DNA of 64,000 bases from Flavisolibacter amylovorans (GTDB lineage Bacteria > Bacteroidota > Bacteroidia > Chitinophagales > Chitinophagaceae), in assembly GCF_039541815.1 (NCBI RefSeq), contig NZ_BAABGY010000006.1, positions 372,001 to 436,000 on the forward strand. Direction: 5' to 3'. The notes beneath the pieces are model-generated. The model did not search any database and was not told the origin of the DNA. It saw only the letters and a program-made list of their open reading frames with translations. Made by a program: the position numbers and the translations under genes. Below, piece after piece: positions 31,017-39,632 of this stretch (position 1 is the stretch's first letter; each line of letters begins with the position of its first letter).

Positions 31017-31024
31017 CCGTCCAG

Positions 31025-31825
31025 ATGATTTATTACAAGACCAATGAGCAGGTAGAGGCGATGCGCAAGAGCGCCCTGCTGGTGAGCCAGACGCTGGCGG
31101 AGATCGCCGCGATGCTGCGCCCGGGCCTCAGCACCATTTCGATCGACAAGGTGATCGGCGCCTATGTGCGCGATCACGGCGCCATACCGTCCTTCCTCAA
31201 CTACAACGGCTACCCGTATAACTCCTGTATCTCCGTAAACGATGTGGTGGTACACGGCTTTCCGAACAACTACGCTCTGAAGGAAGGCGACGTGGTGTCG
31301 GTGGACGTCGGCGTGATCCTCGACGGCTGGCATGGTGACCATGCGTATACCTTTATGATCGGCGACCCCGGCCCGGAGGCGGTAAAGCTCGTGAAGGTGA
31401 CAAAGGAATCGCTTTATAAGGGCATCGAAAAAGCCGTGGTAGGCAACCGCATCGGTGATATTGCCTTTGCCATCCAGGAGCACACCGAGAAGAAGAACGG
31501 CTACGGCGTGGTGCGCGAGCTCGTGGGGCATGGACTCGGCCGCTCGCTCCACGAAGACCCGCAAGTGCCTAACTACGGCAAGCGCGGCTCGGGACCGGTA
31601 CTGAAAGACGGCCTTGTGCTCGCCATCGAGCCGATGATCAATATGGGCCGGAAGGACGTGTTCACCGACTCCGACGGTTGGACGGTGCGTACCAAGGACA
31701 GCAAGGTGTCGGTACACTTCGAGCACGACGTATGTGTACGCAAGGGCACGGCCGACATACTTTCCAACTACGCCCCGATCGAGGCTGCCGAGAAGGCCAA
31801 TAAAGAGTTGTTTTCTGACTATTAG
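31025..31825 (+). CDS. map: Type I methionine aminopeptidase
   Basis: 266-residue metalloprotease that removes the N-terminal Met from nascent proteins. The five metal ligands are in place: DVGVILDGWHGDHAYTF (two Asp), GHGLGRSLHEDP (His), AIEPMIN (Glu) and HFEHDVCV (Glu). VVVHGFPN holds the substrate histidine. I chose MIYYKTNEQ at 31025; an in-frame ATG at 30971 lies inside the upstream word array. In many bacteria map is followed by infA and the alpha operon, which are absent here. Confidence 0.97.
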   Translation: MIYYKTNEQVEAMRKSALLVSQTLAEIAAMLRPGLSTISIDKVIGAYVRDHGAIPSFLNYNGYPYNSCISVNDVVVHGFPNNYALKEGDVVSVDVGVILDGWHGDHAYTFMIGDPGPEAVKLVKVTKESLYKGIEKAVVGNRIGDIAFAIQEHTEKKNGYGVVRELVGHGLGRSLHEDPQVPNYGKRGSGPVLKDGLVLAIEPMINMGRKDVFTDSDGWTVRTKDSKVSVHFEHDVCVRKGTADILSNYAPIEAAEKANKELFSDY

Positions 31826-31833
31826 CGCGTTAT

Positions 31834-31931
31834 TCAGTTTGATGTTTGAGGTGGGTGGCCGGCACCGAAGCGCATTCAGCCACGTGGCAAATCGTTCCGA
31901 AACATCAAACATCAGACGCCAAACATCAAAC
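31834..31931. repeat. Inverted GTTTGATGTTTGA / CATCAAACATC element
   Basis: GTTTGATGTTTGAGG (31836-31851) faces AAACATCAAACATCAGACGC (31900-31931) across a core of about 48 bases. The right arm ends at the flavoprotein start. Confidence 0.7.
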
Positions 31932-31935
31932 CTCC

Positions 31936-33177
31936 TTGTCCCACTCCTCCCAACAATTGATCGTGATCGGCGGCGGCGCTGCCGGGTTCTTCTGCGCGGT
32001 GAATGCGGCCCGCATGCACCCGGGGCTGAAGGTGGTGCTGCTCGAGAAGACGAGTAAGCTGCTTTCCAAGGTGCGTATATCCGGAGGCGGACGCTGCAAC
32101 GTGACGCACCACCTCTTCGACACCGTCGAATTCGCGAAGCGCTATCCGCGGGGACACAACTTCGTCAAGAAGACCTTTCACCAGTTTTCCAGCGCCGAGT
32201 GCATCGACTGGTTTGCGGAGCGCGGCGTACGCCTGAAGGCCGAGGCCGACGGCCGCATGTTCCCGGTCACGGATTCGTCGGAAACCGTCATCGAATGCCT
32301 GCTGCGCGAGGCGGGCCGCTACGGCGTCGACATCCGGATGAATGCCGAAGTGAAGACCCTGCAGAAGACCGGCGACGGCTTTGTACTGACGTTGGCCGGC
32401 GGGCAGGAGCTGCGCGCACCCTTCGTGTGCGTGGCGGCCGGCGGCTACCCGAAGGCGCCGATGTTCGACTGGCTGCGAGCCCTCGGTCATACCGTGGCCG
32501 ACCCCACGCCTTCGCTCTTCACCTTTAACCTGCCGAAGCACCCGATCACGGCGCTGATGGGCGTGGCCGTGGAGCGGGCGCGCGTCAAGATCGAAGGCAG
32601 CAAGCTGCAGGAGGAGGGACCCGTACTCATTACGCACTGGGGCCTCAGCGGACCGGCGGTGCTGCGCCTCAGTGCCTGGGGCGCCCGCGAACTGGCCGCC
32701 GGCGGTTACTCCTTCAAAGCACACGTGCACTGGGTGCCCGGGCAAACCGAGGCCGACCTGAAAGCCACGATCGCCGACGCCCGTAAAACGCATCCCCAGA
32801 AAAAGCTGGAAAACCACAACCTGGGCCAGCTGCCCGCCCGCCTCTGGAACTTCCTGCTCCGGCAGTCGGGTATCTCCGAGGAGCAGCGCTTTGCCGACCT
32901 CCCCGCGAAGGCGGAGAACGCGCTCGTGCGCGCCCTTACGGACACTGTGTTCCACGTGGAGGGCAAGACCACTTTCAAGGAAGAATTCGTGACAGCGGGG
33001 GGCATCCAGCTCTCCGAGGTGGACCCGAATACGATGATGAGCCGCAAGGTGCCGGGGCTTTATTTCGCCGGGGAAGTACTCGACGTCGACGGCATCACGG
33101 GCGGCTTCAACTTCCAGCATGCCTGGACGAGCGGGTGGATCGCAGCCGGGTTAAAAGGAAGCGGCACGCCCGCGTAA
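31936..33177 (+). CDS. HI0933/BaiN-like flavoprotein (NAD(P)/FAD-dependent oxidoreductase)
   Basis: 413-residue flavoprotein. The FAD Rossmann motif is IVIGGGAAGFFCAVNAARMH, followed by LLEKTSKLLSKVRISGGGRC and CNVTHH, a hallmark of the HI0933 family. FAAGG-type VCVAAGGYPKAP and the C-terminal GLYFAGEVLDVDGITGGFNF complete the FAD site. The reaction is not known for most members. I chose the TTG at 31936 (LSHSSQQLIVIGGG): the in-frame ATG at 31846 would translate the CATCAAAC array into a KHQTSDAKHQTS repeat, which is unlikely to be protein. Nine bases before the next gene. Confidence 0.88.
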   Translation: MSHSSQQLIVIGGGAAGFFCAVNAARMHPGLKVVLLEKTSKLLSKVRISGGGRCNVTHHLFDTVEFAKRYPRGHNFVKKTFHQFSSAECIDWFAERGVRLKAEADGRMFPVTDSSETVIECLLREAGRYGVDIRMNAEVKTLQKTGDGFVLTLAGGQELRAPFVCVAAGGYPKAPMFDWLRALGHTVADPTPSLFTFNLPKHPITALMGVAVERARVKIEGSKLQEEGPVLITHWGLSGPAVLRLSAWGARELAAGGYSFKAHVHWVPGQTEADLKATIADARKTHPQKKLENHNLGQLPARLWNFLLRQSGISEEQRFADLPAKAENALVRALTDTVFHVEGKTTFKEEFVTAGGIQLSEVDPNTMMSRKVPGLYFAGEVLDVDGITGGFNFQHAWTSGWIAAGLKGSGTPA

Positions 33178-33186
33178 CTTCGGAAG

Positions 33187-33492
33187 ATGGCGCTTGATCT
33201 CTATGATGCTACCGGCAAGGAACTCCTTTATTCCATCGACGATGCCGGCCTTACCGCACTCGAGCCGATCTTTCTTACCTATCAGCACTGGACCGGGATC
33301 CCGATCGACCCCTATGCCGATGGTCGCCTGAGCCAGGAGAATGCAGCCACGCTGATCCGCATCATCGACCAGTGGGCGCTCACGGAGCGGCTTGAGATAG
33401 ACCGCCCCCGCACCATCGAAATACTTTCGTTCCGGGGAATCCTCAACTATTTTATTCTGAGAAAGACGGACCTGTTGCTGCGCGGTGACTAG
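33187..33492 (+). CDS. Small hypothetical protein
   Basis: 101-residue soluble protein of unknown function, nine bases after the flavoprotein gene and so probably co-transcribed. It begins MALDLYDATGKELLYSIDDA and is mostly helical, with TLIRIIDQWALTERLEID. There is no signal peptide, cysteine motif or known domain that I recognise. Codon use matches its neighbours. Confidence 0.75.
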   Translation: MALDLYDATGKELLYSIDDAGLTALEPIFLTYQHWTGIPIDPYADGRLSQENAATLIRIIDQWALTERLEIDRPRTIEILSFRGILNYFILRKTDLLLRGD

Positions 33493-33530
33493 AAGCCGTA
33501 CTAAAATGGATCACTCCGCAAATTGTCGTA

Positions 33531-33606
33531 AGGCGTGAGGCTTGAACCGTGCCGTTAAGTGTCCGACAGGCACGGCTTTCTTCTCCCGCCTGACGCCTCA
33601 CGCTTC
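33531..33606. repeat. Inverted GGCGTGAGGCTT / CGCCTCACGCTT element around a terminator
   Basis: Left arm AAGGCGTGAGGCTTG and right arm GACGCCTCACGCTTCAC flank a terminator stem. Confidence 0.65.
33546..33583 (+). terminator. Intrinsic terminator
   Basis: CCGTGCC / GGCACGG stem with a 15-base loop, followed by CTTTCTTCT. Confidence 0.7.
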
Positions 33607-33643
33607 ACAATGCTCCAGCGCGCTATTGGTTTAGAGACAGCTT

Positions 33644-34378
33644 CTAGCGAAGCGGCGCCACCCGACCGGAGCTGCGGTAATCGGTGACGATGCGCGCAGG
33701 TGTGCCGCGGTAATACAGGTTGCCCGCATTGAAAAGCGTTGCCTGCAGGCTTTCCGTTGCCCACACGTAGCCATCGCGCGCGGAAGCGAAGGCGGCCCCC
33801 AACCGTTTCACTTCAAAATCTCGGAAGTCGATGCCGCCGCGCGAAGCGCTGTAGGCATAGGCCGAATCGCTGCGGCCCGCGAACACGAGGTCAGCGACCT
33901 CGTTGTTGACGTAGGCCAGCGTGAAACGCGTGTCGAGCAGGAGGCGCACGGTGCCGGCGCCGTTCGTGGCCTCCACGGAAAGGTAGTCGAGGTGCAGGGT
34001 GTCGGTGCAGGTGACGTTGCCGGAGCCCTGGTAGTCGACCCGGTTCAGGTCGGGGAGGGTGACGTAGGCGGTGATGGACTCGCCCGGGCGCCGGATCCAG
34101 GAGCAGGAGGCGGCATTGCGCAGGTGGAGCTGCTGCCCGTGCACCTCGGCCAGGATCACCGGTTGGAGGCTTTCGTCGGTTTCGATGTCGACGCTGCAGG
34201 AGTCGCCCTGGGTGAGCACCACGTTGATGTTGTCCTGGATCACCAGGTGGGAGAAGGTATTAACGGTGCGGGGCAGGCGCTGCGCGCGACCGGCGCGCTG
34301 GGAGCAGCCCGGGCGGCTGCATCCCGAAAGGAGGGCGGCCGCAAGCAGTACGATCGCAAAACAAAGCGTTTTCATCAT
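33644..34378 (-). CDS. Head-GIN domain lipoprotein (DUF2807)
   Basis: 244-residue envelope lipoprotein. The lipobox LLSGC puts the modified cysteine at residue 20. The body is the head-GIN beta-helix: FSHLVIQDNINVVLTQGD, then DLNRVDYQGSGNVTC, VEATNGAGTVRLL and SASRGGIDFRDF. No enzymatic role is known for the family. The ATG at 34376-34378 overlaps the TAA of the preceding deacylase gene, so the two are coupled. A second ATG one codon on is equally possible. Confidence 0.87.
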   Translation of the reverse strand: MMKTLCFAIVLLAAALLSGCSRPGCSQRAGRAQRLPRTVNTFSHLVIQDNINVVLTQGDSCSVDIETDESLQPVILAEVHGQQLHLRNAASCSWIRRPGESITAYVTLPDLNRVDYQGSGNVTCTDTLHLDYLSVEATNGAGTVRLLLDTRFTLAYVNNEVADLVFAGRSDSAYAYSASRGGIDFRDFEVKRLGAAFASARDGYVWATESLQATLFNAGNLYYRGTPARIVTDYRSSGRVAPLR

Positions 34379-35430
34379 TACCATTGATAGCCGATACCGG
34401 CGTGAAAATAATCGGCGCGGCCCATATGGGTCTTCAGGTGGATGCCGGCGCGCCAGCGGTCGGCGAAGCGGTAGCGTACCCCCAAGGTCTGGTACCAGGC
34501 GTTGACGTCGCGTTTGTTGAACAGGTACGCGCCGGCCTGCACCGGCACTTCGAGGCGGCCAAGCACCATCAGGTATTGGGCCCCGATCCCTGCCTGCCAG
34601 CCCCCGCCGCCCGGCGCCTTCTGGAGTGTATCGACACCCGACACCGGGGTGGGGTCGCGCAGTACCTGGAGTACGGCTCCATAGCGGCCGTTTGCCGAGA
34701 AGCGGCGCTGCCATTCGATCCCGAGTACCTGCACCCAGCGGCGCGGGCTGTTGACGAGCGGCCATTGCTTGCGCCCGGCAGAGGCCCAGGTTTCGAAATG
34801 GGCGCGGCGGGCGGGCGGTGCCGGCGGAACCGGCTTCAGGGGTGTCTGCGCATACCGGTAGGAGAGGCCGGTGGTCAGTGCCGGGATGTTGAGCCCGAGG
34901 TTGGGCAGCGAAGCCGCTCCGCTCGAAAGGTGGAGAAAGGAGATACCGGCGTTCCAGGACCAGTGCCGGCCGATATGCAGCTCCCCGAACAGGGACCCTT
35001 GGAGGGCGGCGTTCAGGTGGCTGCCGAGCAGCGAGTTCTTCGGGTTGGTGGCCGCGTCGAAGGGGCGGGCGATCCGTCCGGGCCCGATGCCCAGACGGGC
35101 ATGCAGGCGCACAGGTCCGGCCGTGACCAGGGTTCGGTCTACAAAGCCCAGCAGGGCCGTGACTGCCCCGACGTATTGCCGGCTGCCCGAGTTGCCGTGC
35201 AGGAGCACCGCGCCCAGGCGGGTACGGGGTGCGTGCGCCGTGCTGCGGCTCCATTCTACGGCAACCAACTCACTGTAAGAATCTTTGAGCAGGTCGGCCT
35301 TGCTCATCTTGGTGATGAAGGAGCCGAGGTGTCCCGAAAGTCCAACGGCGGCTTCCGGGGGAGCGGTCTGGGCGCGGAGGCCCGGCGGCAGCCCGGCAAA
35401 GAAGAGGAATAAGCAGTAGTGGTGCCTCAT
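34378..35430 (-). CDS. Acyloxyacyl hydrolase / PagL-like lipid A deacylase
   Basis: 350-residue outer-membrane beta-barrel with a signal peptide (LFLFFAGLPPGLRAQ). The segment FLHLSSGAASLPNLGLNIPA, about halfway along, carries the His-x-Ser pair of PagL (3-O-deacylation of lipid A) and the N-x-G-x-N run seen in Bacteroidota members. The family would trim acyl chains from lipid A at the outer leaflet. The C-terminus ends in an aromatic residue (GIGYQW), as barrel proteins do. I start at MRHHYCLFLF (35428-35430) to give an N-terminal signal peptide. Coupled to the head-GIN gene. Confidence 0.85.
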   Translation of the reverse strand: MRHHYCLFLFFAGLPPGLRAQTAPPEAAVGLSGHLGSFITKMSKADLLKDSYSELVAVEWSRSTAHAPRTRLGAVLLHGNSGSRQYVGAVTALLGFVDRTLVTAGPVRLHARLGIGPGRIARPFDAATNPKNSLLGSHLNAALQGSLFGELHIGRHWSWNAGISFLHLSSGAASLPNLGLNIPALTTGLSYRYAQTPLKPVPPAPPARRAHFETWASAGRKQWPLVNSPRRWVQVLGIEWQRRFSANGRYGAVLQVLRDPTPVSGVDTLQKAPGGGGWQAGIGAQYLMVLGRLEVPVQAGAYLFNKRDVNAWYQTLGVRYRFADRWRAGIHLKTHMGRADYFHAGIGYQW

Positions 35431-35772
35431 GGGATTCCCAAACTTAGCGAAAAAGGGCGGGAGGCGAGCCTGCTGAAGCGCGCGTGCGGGCTTCCTCTTC
35501 GCGCTCCTGAAAAAATGGGAAACGCAGCAGGCTCGCTGTTGCAAATCAACGGCTGTACCCGTAAACAACCGGGAAAGGCCTCTTTGCGCCTTCGCGTTAA
35601 ATCGGCGCGCCGCCTTTGAGCGATCCCCTCCCTATGGAAACGGCCGGCCGGTTCCCGTTGATTTTCAATGAAAAAAATCGCCAAAAAGGCGGTTTCGGGC
35701 GGCCTCAGCCGGGTGCCGAATGGGGCGGATTGGCTATCTTTGCACCCCCGAACAAAACCCTCGGGAAATTTT
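35431..35772. other. Divergent region between deacylase gene and rpsA
   Basis: 342 bases with the rpsA -7 element near the right end and a small CGCC-AAAAA-GGCG hairpin at 35675-35695. No gene is supported. Confidence 0.6.
35735..35742 (+). promoter_or_regulatory. Promoter -7 element TATCTTTG for rpsA
   Basis: Exact TAnnTTTG match 31 bases ahead of the rpsA start. Confidence 0.65.
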
Positions 35773-37761
35773 ATGGAAGAAAATCAGATTGTTAACCAAA
35801 ACGCGGAAGGCCAGGAGACGGCCCCTGTAGCACAGACAGAAGCTACGGAAGCCACTACCGCGACAACAAATGCCCCTGCCGCAACGGAAGCTGCCGAAGC
35901 TGCTCCCGTAGCCGAAGCTGCAGCCCCCAAGGCTGAGAAGGCGCCCCGCGTAGAGACCGCTCACGACGACTTCGACTGGAGCATCGACAAGCGCAACGTA
36001 GCTACCTACAGCAAGGAAGAGCAGCAGAAGTACGACAAGGTGTACGAAGGCACGTTCGTTCAGCTGAACGACGGCGAGCTGATCAAAGGCCTCGTGGTGG
36101 GTATCACCAAGACCGACGTGGTGCTGAACATCGGCTTCAAGTCGGACGGCCTCGTTTCCCTCAACGAATTCCGCGACATCCAGGGCCTGAAGGTCGGTGA
36201 TGAAGTAGAAGTGATGGTGGTGGAGAAAGAAGACCGCGACGGTAACCTCAACCTCTCCCGCAAGCAGGCCCGCATTACCCGTGCCTGGGAGCGCATCGTT
36301 GAAGTACACAAGACCGGAGAGATCGTTACCGGTACCGTTACTTCCAAGACGAAAGGCGGCCTCATCGTAGACGTATTCGGTATGGAGACCTTCCTGCCGG
36401 GTTCGCAGATCGACGTGAAGCCCGTTACCGACTACGACCAGTTCGTAGGCAAGACGATGGAGTTCAAGGTGGTGAAGATCAACGAAGCCATCAAGAACGC
36501 CGTAGTATCGCACAAAGCCCTCATCGAGAGCGATATCGAAGCACAGCGTGCCCAGATCATCGGTCAGCTGGAGAAAGGCCAGGTGCTGGAAGGTACCGTG
36601 AAGAACATCACCGACTTCGGTGCGTTCATGGACCTCGGCGGCCTCGACGGTCTCCTCTACATCACCGATATCAGCTGGGGTCGTATCAACCACCCGAGCG
36701 AGGTGCTGAAGCTCGATCAGAAGCTGAACGTAGTAGTTCTGGACTTCGACGACGAGAAGAAGCGTATCTCCCTCGGCCTCAAGCAACTCACCCCGCACCC
36801 CTGGGATGTGCTGCCTGAGAACATCCACGAAGGTGCTGTGGTCAAAGGCCGCGTCGTGAACATCGAAGACTATGGTGCATTCCTCGAGATCATGCCGGGC
36901 GTAGAAGGCCTCGTGCACGTTTCCGAGATCACCTGGGCCAATACCCCCATCAATGCCAAGGAGTTCTTCAAGCTCAACGACGAGCATGAAGCCAAGATCG
37001 TTACCCTGGACAAGGACAGCCGCAAGATGAGCCTCTCGATCAAGCAGCTTTCCCAGGATCCCTGGAACGACATCGAGGTGAACTTCCCCGAAGGCAGCCG
37101 CCACCAGGGCACGGTGAAGAACATCACCCCCTACGGCGTATTCGTAGAGCTGAGCCAGGGCATCGGCGGTATGATCCACATCTCCGACCTGAGCTGGCTG
37201 AAGCGTTACAACCACCCCAGCGAGTTCACGAAAGTGGGCGAGCGCATCGAAGTGGCCATCCTGGGCATCGACAAGGACAACCGCAAGCTGCAGCTGGGTC
37301 ACAAGCAACTCGAAGAAGATCCCTGGAACACCCTGCAGGACACCTTCGCCATCACTTCCGTGCATGAAGGCACCGTTATCCGCAAGGACGACAAAGGCGC
37401 CATCGTGCAGATGCCTTACGGCCTGGAAGGTTTCGCTCCCAACCGTCACCTCGCGAAGGAAGATGGTAAGAGCGTAGGTGCCGACGAAGTGGCTCCGTTC
37501 ATGGTGATCGAGTTCGATCGCAACGAGAAGCGCATCGTGGTATCGCACACCCGCACCTGGGAAGCTGCCAAGCAGGAAGAGAAAGACGCCATGCGTAAGG
37601 AAGCCCGCGCCAACGCGGAGTCGACCACGAAGGCCGTCAAGAACCTGCAGCAGAAAGTCGAGAAGCCGACCCTCGGCGACCTCGGCGCCCTCGCCCAGAT
37701 CAAGGAGCGCCTCCAGAAAGAAGAGAAGAACAACTCCGGCAGCAACACCCCCGAAGCTTAA
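35773..37761 (+). CDS. rpsA: 30S ribosomal protein S1
   Basis: 662-residue S1, which holds mRNA on the 30S subunit. After an acidic Ala/Glu/Thr-rich N-terminal extension (1-70) there are six S1 (OB-fold) repeats from about residue 90 to 610. Repeats 3 to 5 are the best conserved (VKNITDFGAFMDLGGLDGLL, VNIEDYGAFLEI and VKNITPYGVFVEL). A Lys/Glu-rich coiled tail follows. The extension is longer than in E. coli S1 and gives a low-complexity start. I begin at MEENQIVNQN because an upstream ATG would precede the promoter element. Terminator at 37784. Confidence 0.98.
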   Translation: MEENQIVNQNAEGQETAPVAQTEATEATTATTNAPAATEAAEAAPVAEAAAPKAEKAPRVETAHDDFDWSIDKRNVATYSKEEQQKYDKVYEGTFVQLNDGELIKGLVVGITKTDVVLNIGFKSDGLVSLNEFRDIQGLKVGDEVEVMVVEKEDRDGNLNLSRKQARITRAWERIVEVHKTGEIVTGTVTSKTKGGLIVDVFGMETFLPGSQIDVKPVTDYDQFVGKTMEFKVVKINEAIKNAVVSHKALIESDIEAQRAQIIGQLEKGQVLEGTVKNITDFGAFMDLGGLDGLLYITDISWGRINHPSEVLKLDQKLNVVVLDFDDEKKRISLGLKQLTPHPWDVLPENIHEGAVVKGRVVNIEDYGAFLEIMPGVEGLVHVSEITWANTPINAKEFFKLNDEHEAKIVTLDKDSRKMSLSIKQLSQDPWNDIEVNFPEGSRHQGTVKNITPYGVFVELSQGIGGMIHISDLSWLKRYNHPSEFTKVGERIEVAILGIDKDNRKLQLGHKQLEEDPWNTLQDTFAITSVHEGTVIRKDDKGAIVQMPYGLEGFAPNRHLAKEDGKSVGADEVAPFMVIEFDRNEKRIVVSHTRTWEAAKQEEKDAMRKEARANAESTTKAVKNLQQKVEKPTLGDLGALAQIKERLQKEEKNNSGSNTPEA

Positions 37762-37783
37762 TCTTCAACGATTTTCAAATAGC

Positions 37784-37815
37784 AAAGTCCCGACGGTAAC
37801 GTCGGGACTTTTTTT
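37784..37815 (+). terminator. Intrinsic terminator of rpsA
   Basis: GTCCCGACG-GTAA-CGTCGGGAC stem followed by TTTTTTTA. Confidence 0.9.
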
Positions 37816-38013
37816 ATGCCCGTCCACCTGCTTGTGCCGCGCCGGGGCATTGTATTAATACGGTATATAAGTGTTTTGGGGTAGTCGGCTTTAAAATGAT
37901 CCCTGATCGCCGCCAATGGTTGCTCCCATTAGGGCTGAGCTTTAGCGCGACAGTGTATCTTGGTAGTCCCGCCAACGGAACCGCATCCGAAAACAAACCA
38001 AAACCAACTGTGC

Positions 38014-39630
38014 ATGTCTCTGTTCCGTAGCCTGGCGGCACTGCTGTTGCTGTCCCGTATTTTTACTGTTACCGCCGCTGCCCAGCAACCGGGCGATTAC
38101 CGGTCAAACGGCCTCCTCGGCAGCGTTTCCCTCAACAACCCCCTCAACTGGGAGAAATATACGCTCCTGCTCGGCACGTACCAATGGGTGGCGCTGTCGG
38201 GCCTTTCCACCGCTCCGTCGGGCGATTTCCGCGACGGCCAGACCATTACCATTCGGGCCAACGACACCTGGAGCAACAGCTCCGCGATCACGGTGCCTGC
38301 CGGTGTCAAGATCGTGCACCAGGGCCATAACGGCACCTTCAGCAGCAGCAACCGCATTACCATCAACGGCGCCTACGAGCACGCCACCTCCGCATCGCCG
38401 CAGACCGTGAGCAACGGGATGACGCTGGGCAGCAACAGCAGCGTCTGGTTCACTTATGCCGGCAACCAGGTGATACCGGGGCGTGCCGACTACGACGAGC
38501 TCGTAGTGACGGGCGGCGGCACCAAGACCCTCGGCACCAGCACCTTCGTGCTGGGCCACGTTACCCTTCTCAATACCATGCTCGACATCGGCAACTACGA
38601 TCTGTCGGTGTGGGGCGAGGTGATCAGAACCGGAGCCGTCTATATCAAGACCAGCGGTACCGGTGAGTTGATCCTGAAGAATGTCGGTGCAGCCGCACGG
38701 ACCTTCCCGGTGGGGCGCAGCACGTACAACCCGGTCGTCATCTCCGATGGCGGCGGCATGGACTATGGCGTGCTGGTGACCGATGGCGTGTATAATGCGG
38801 AATCCCCTGTGGAGAGTGATAAGTCCGTACAACGCACCTGGTTCATCACCCCGGCAGGTACGCCTTCGGGCGCCAGCATCACGCTGCAATACGAGGACGC
38901 GGGCCAGGTTGGTGCTGACTTCAAAACGGGCGACCCGGTGCGCGTGTTCAATTACCATAACGGCGCCTGGGCAGGCAGAGGGAGCGCAGGAATGCCTGCC
39001 GGCACCCCGGGTGGCACCCGTTCGGTTACCATCACAGAGCAGAGCGAGTTTTCGCCCTTTGCCGTGGCCAATGTTTCGGGCGTGCTGCCGGTTCGTTTTA
39101 CTGCCGTGCGCGCACAACGCGGCTCCGAAGGCGCGCAGCTGGAGTTCACCAATGCCACCGAAGCCCAGGTAACGAGCTACGCGGTGGAGCGCAGCAGCGA
39201 CGGGATCCGGTTTGCCACCGTGGCCACAGTTGCGCCCCGGGTCAACAACGGGGCAAGCGCTTCCTATCGGTATGCCGACCGTACCGCACCCGCCGGCAGA
39301 CTCTGGTACCGCATCGCAGCGCGGGAGTGGAGCGGGCGCTCCGTGCTGAGTGCCGTGCTGCCCGTTGGCGCGGAGCAGCCCCGGGGACTTAGCCTGCAAC
39401 CGAACCCGCTTCGCGGTGAGCGCCTGCTGTTCGGAGCGGCCTCGCTTCCGGCGGGCGCGTACACGTTCCGTATTTATACGGCCTCCGGCCTCGAGCTGCG
39501 CCGGGTGGCGCGCGTGCATACGGGCGGGAGCCTGCAACAGGAGCTCCGCACCGGGGCGTTGCCGGCAGGTCTTTATTACGTTGCGTTTTCGGGCCCGGTA
39601 TCGGCCACGATGCCGTTGGTTGCCCAATAA
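38014..39630 (+). CDS. Secreted protein with T9SS-type C-terminal sorting domain
   Basis: 538-residue exported protein. Signal peptide MSLFRSLAALLLLSRIFTVT is followed by a beta-rich body with a right-handed helix-like region (about 60-250, TITIRAND, VWFTYAGNQVIPGRADYDEL). From about 365 there is a fibronectin-like segment (LPVRFTAVRAQRGSEGAQLE). The last 75 residues (LSLQPNPLRGERLLF and LRTGALPAGLYYVAF) match the type A sorting domain that targets cargo through the type IX system. No catalytic motif is seen. Convergent with the SIMPL gene two bases away. Confidence 0.85.
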   Translation: MSLFRSLAALLLLSRIFTVTAAAQQPGDYRSNGLLGSVSLNNPLNWEKYTLLLGTYQWVALSGLSTAPSGDFRDGQTITIRANDTWSNSSAITVPAGVKIVHQGHNGTFSSSNRITINGAYEHATSASPQTVSNGMTLGSNSSVWFTYAGNQVIPGRADYDELVVTGGGTKTLGTSTFVLGHVTLLNTMLDIGNYDLSVWGEVIRTGAVYIKTSGTGELILKNVGAAARTFPVGRSTYNPVVISDGGGMDYGVLVTDGVYNAESPVESDKSVQRTWFITPAGTPSGASITLQYEDAGQVGADFKTGDPVRVFNYHNGAWAGRGSAGMPAGTPGGTRSVTITEQSEFSPFAVANVSGVLPVRFTAVRAQRGSEGAQLEFTNATEAQVTSYAVERSSDGIRFATVATVAPRVNNGASASYRYADRTAPAGRLWYRIAAREWSGRSVLSAVLPVGAEQPRGLSLQPNPLRGERLLFGAASLPAGAYTFRIYTASGLELRRVARVHTGGSLQQELRTGALPAGLYYVAFSGPVSATMPLVAQ

Positions 39631-39632
39631 GG

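Noticed and set aside
34384..35412. 342-codon plus-strand frame over the lipid A deacylase gene
   Set aside because: Mirror of the barrel gene, which has a signal peptide and catalytic motif.
35734..37548. 604-codon open frame antisense to rpsA
   Set aside because: Shadow of S1 repeats on the opposite strand; no recognisable protein features.
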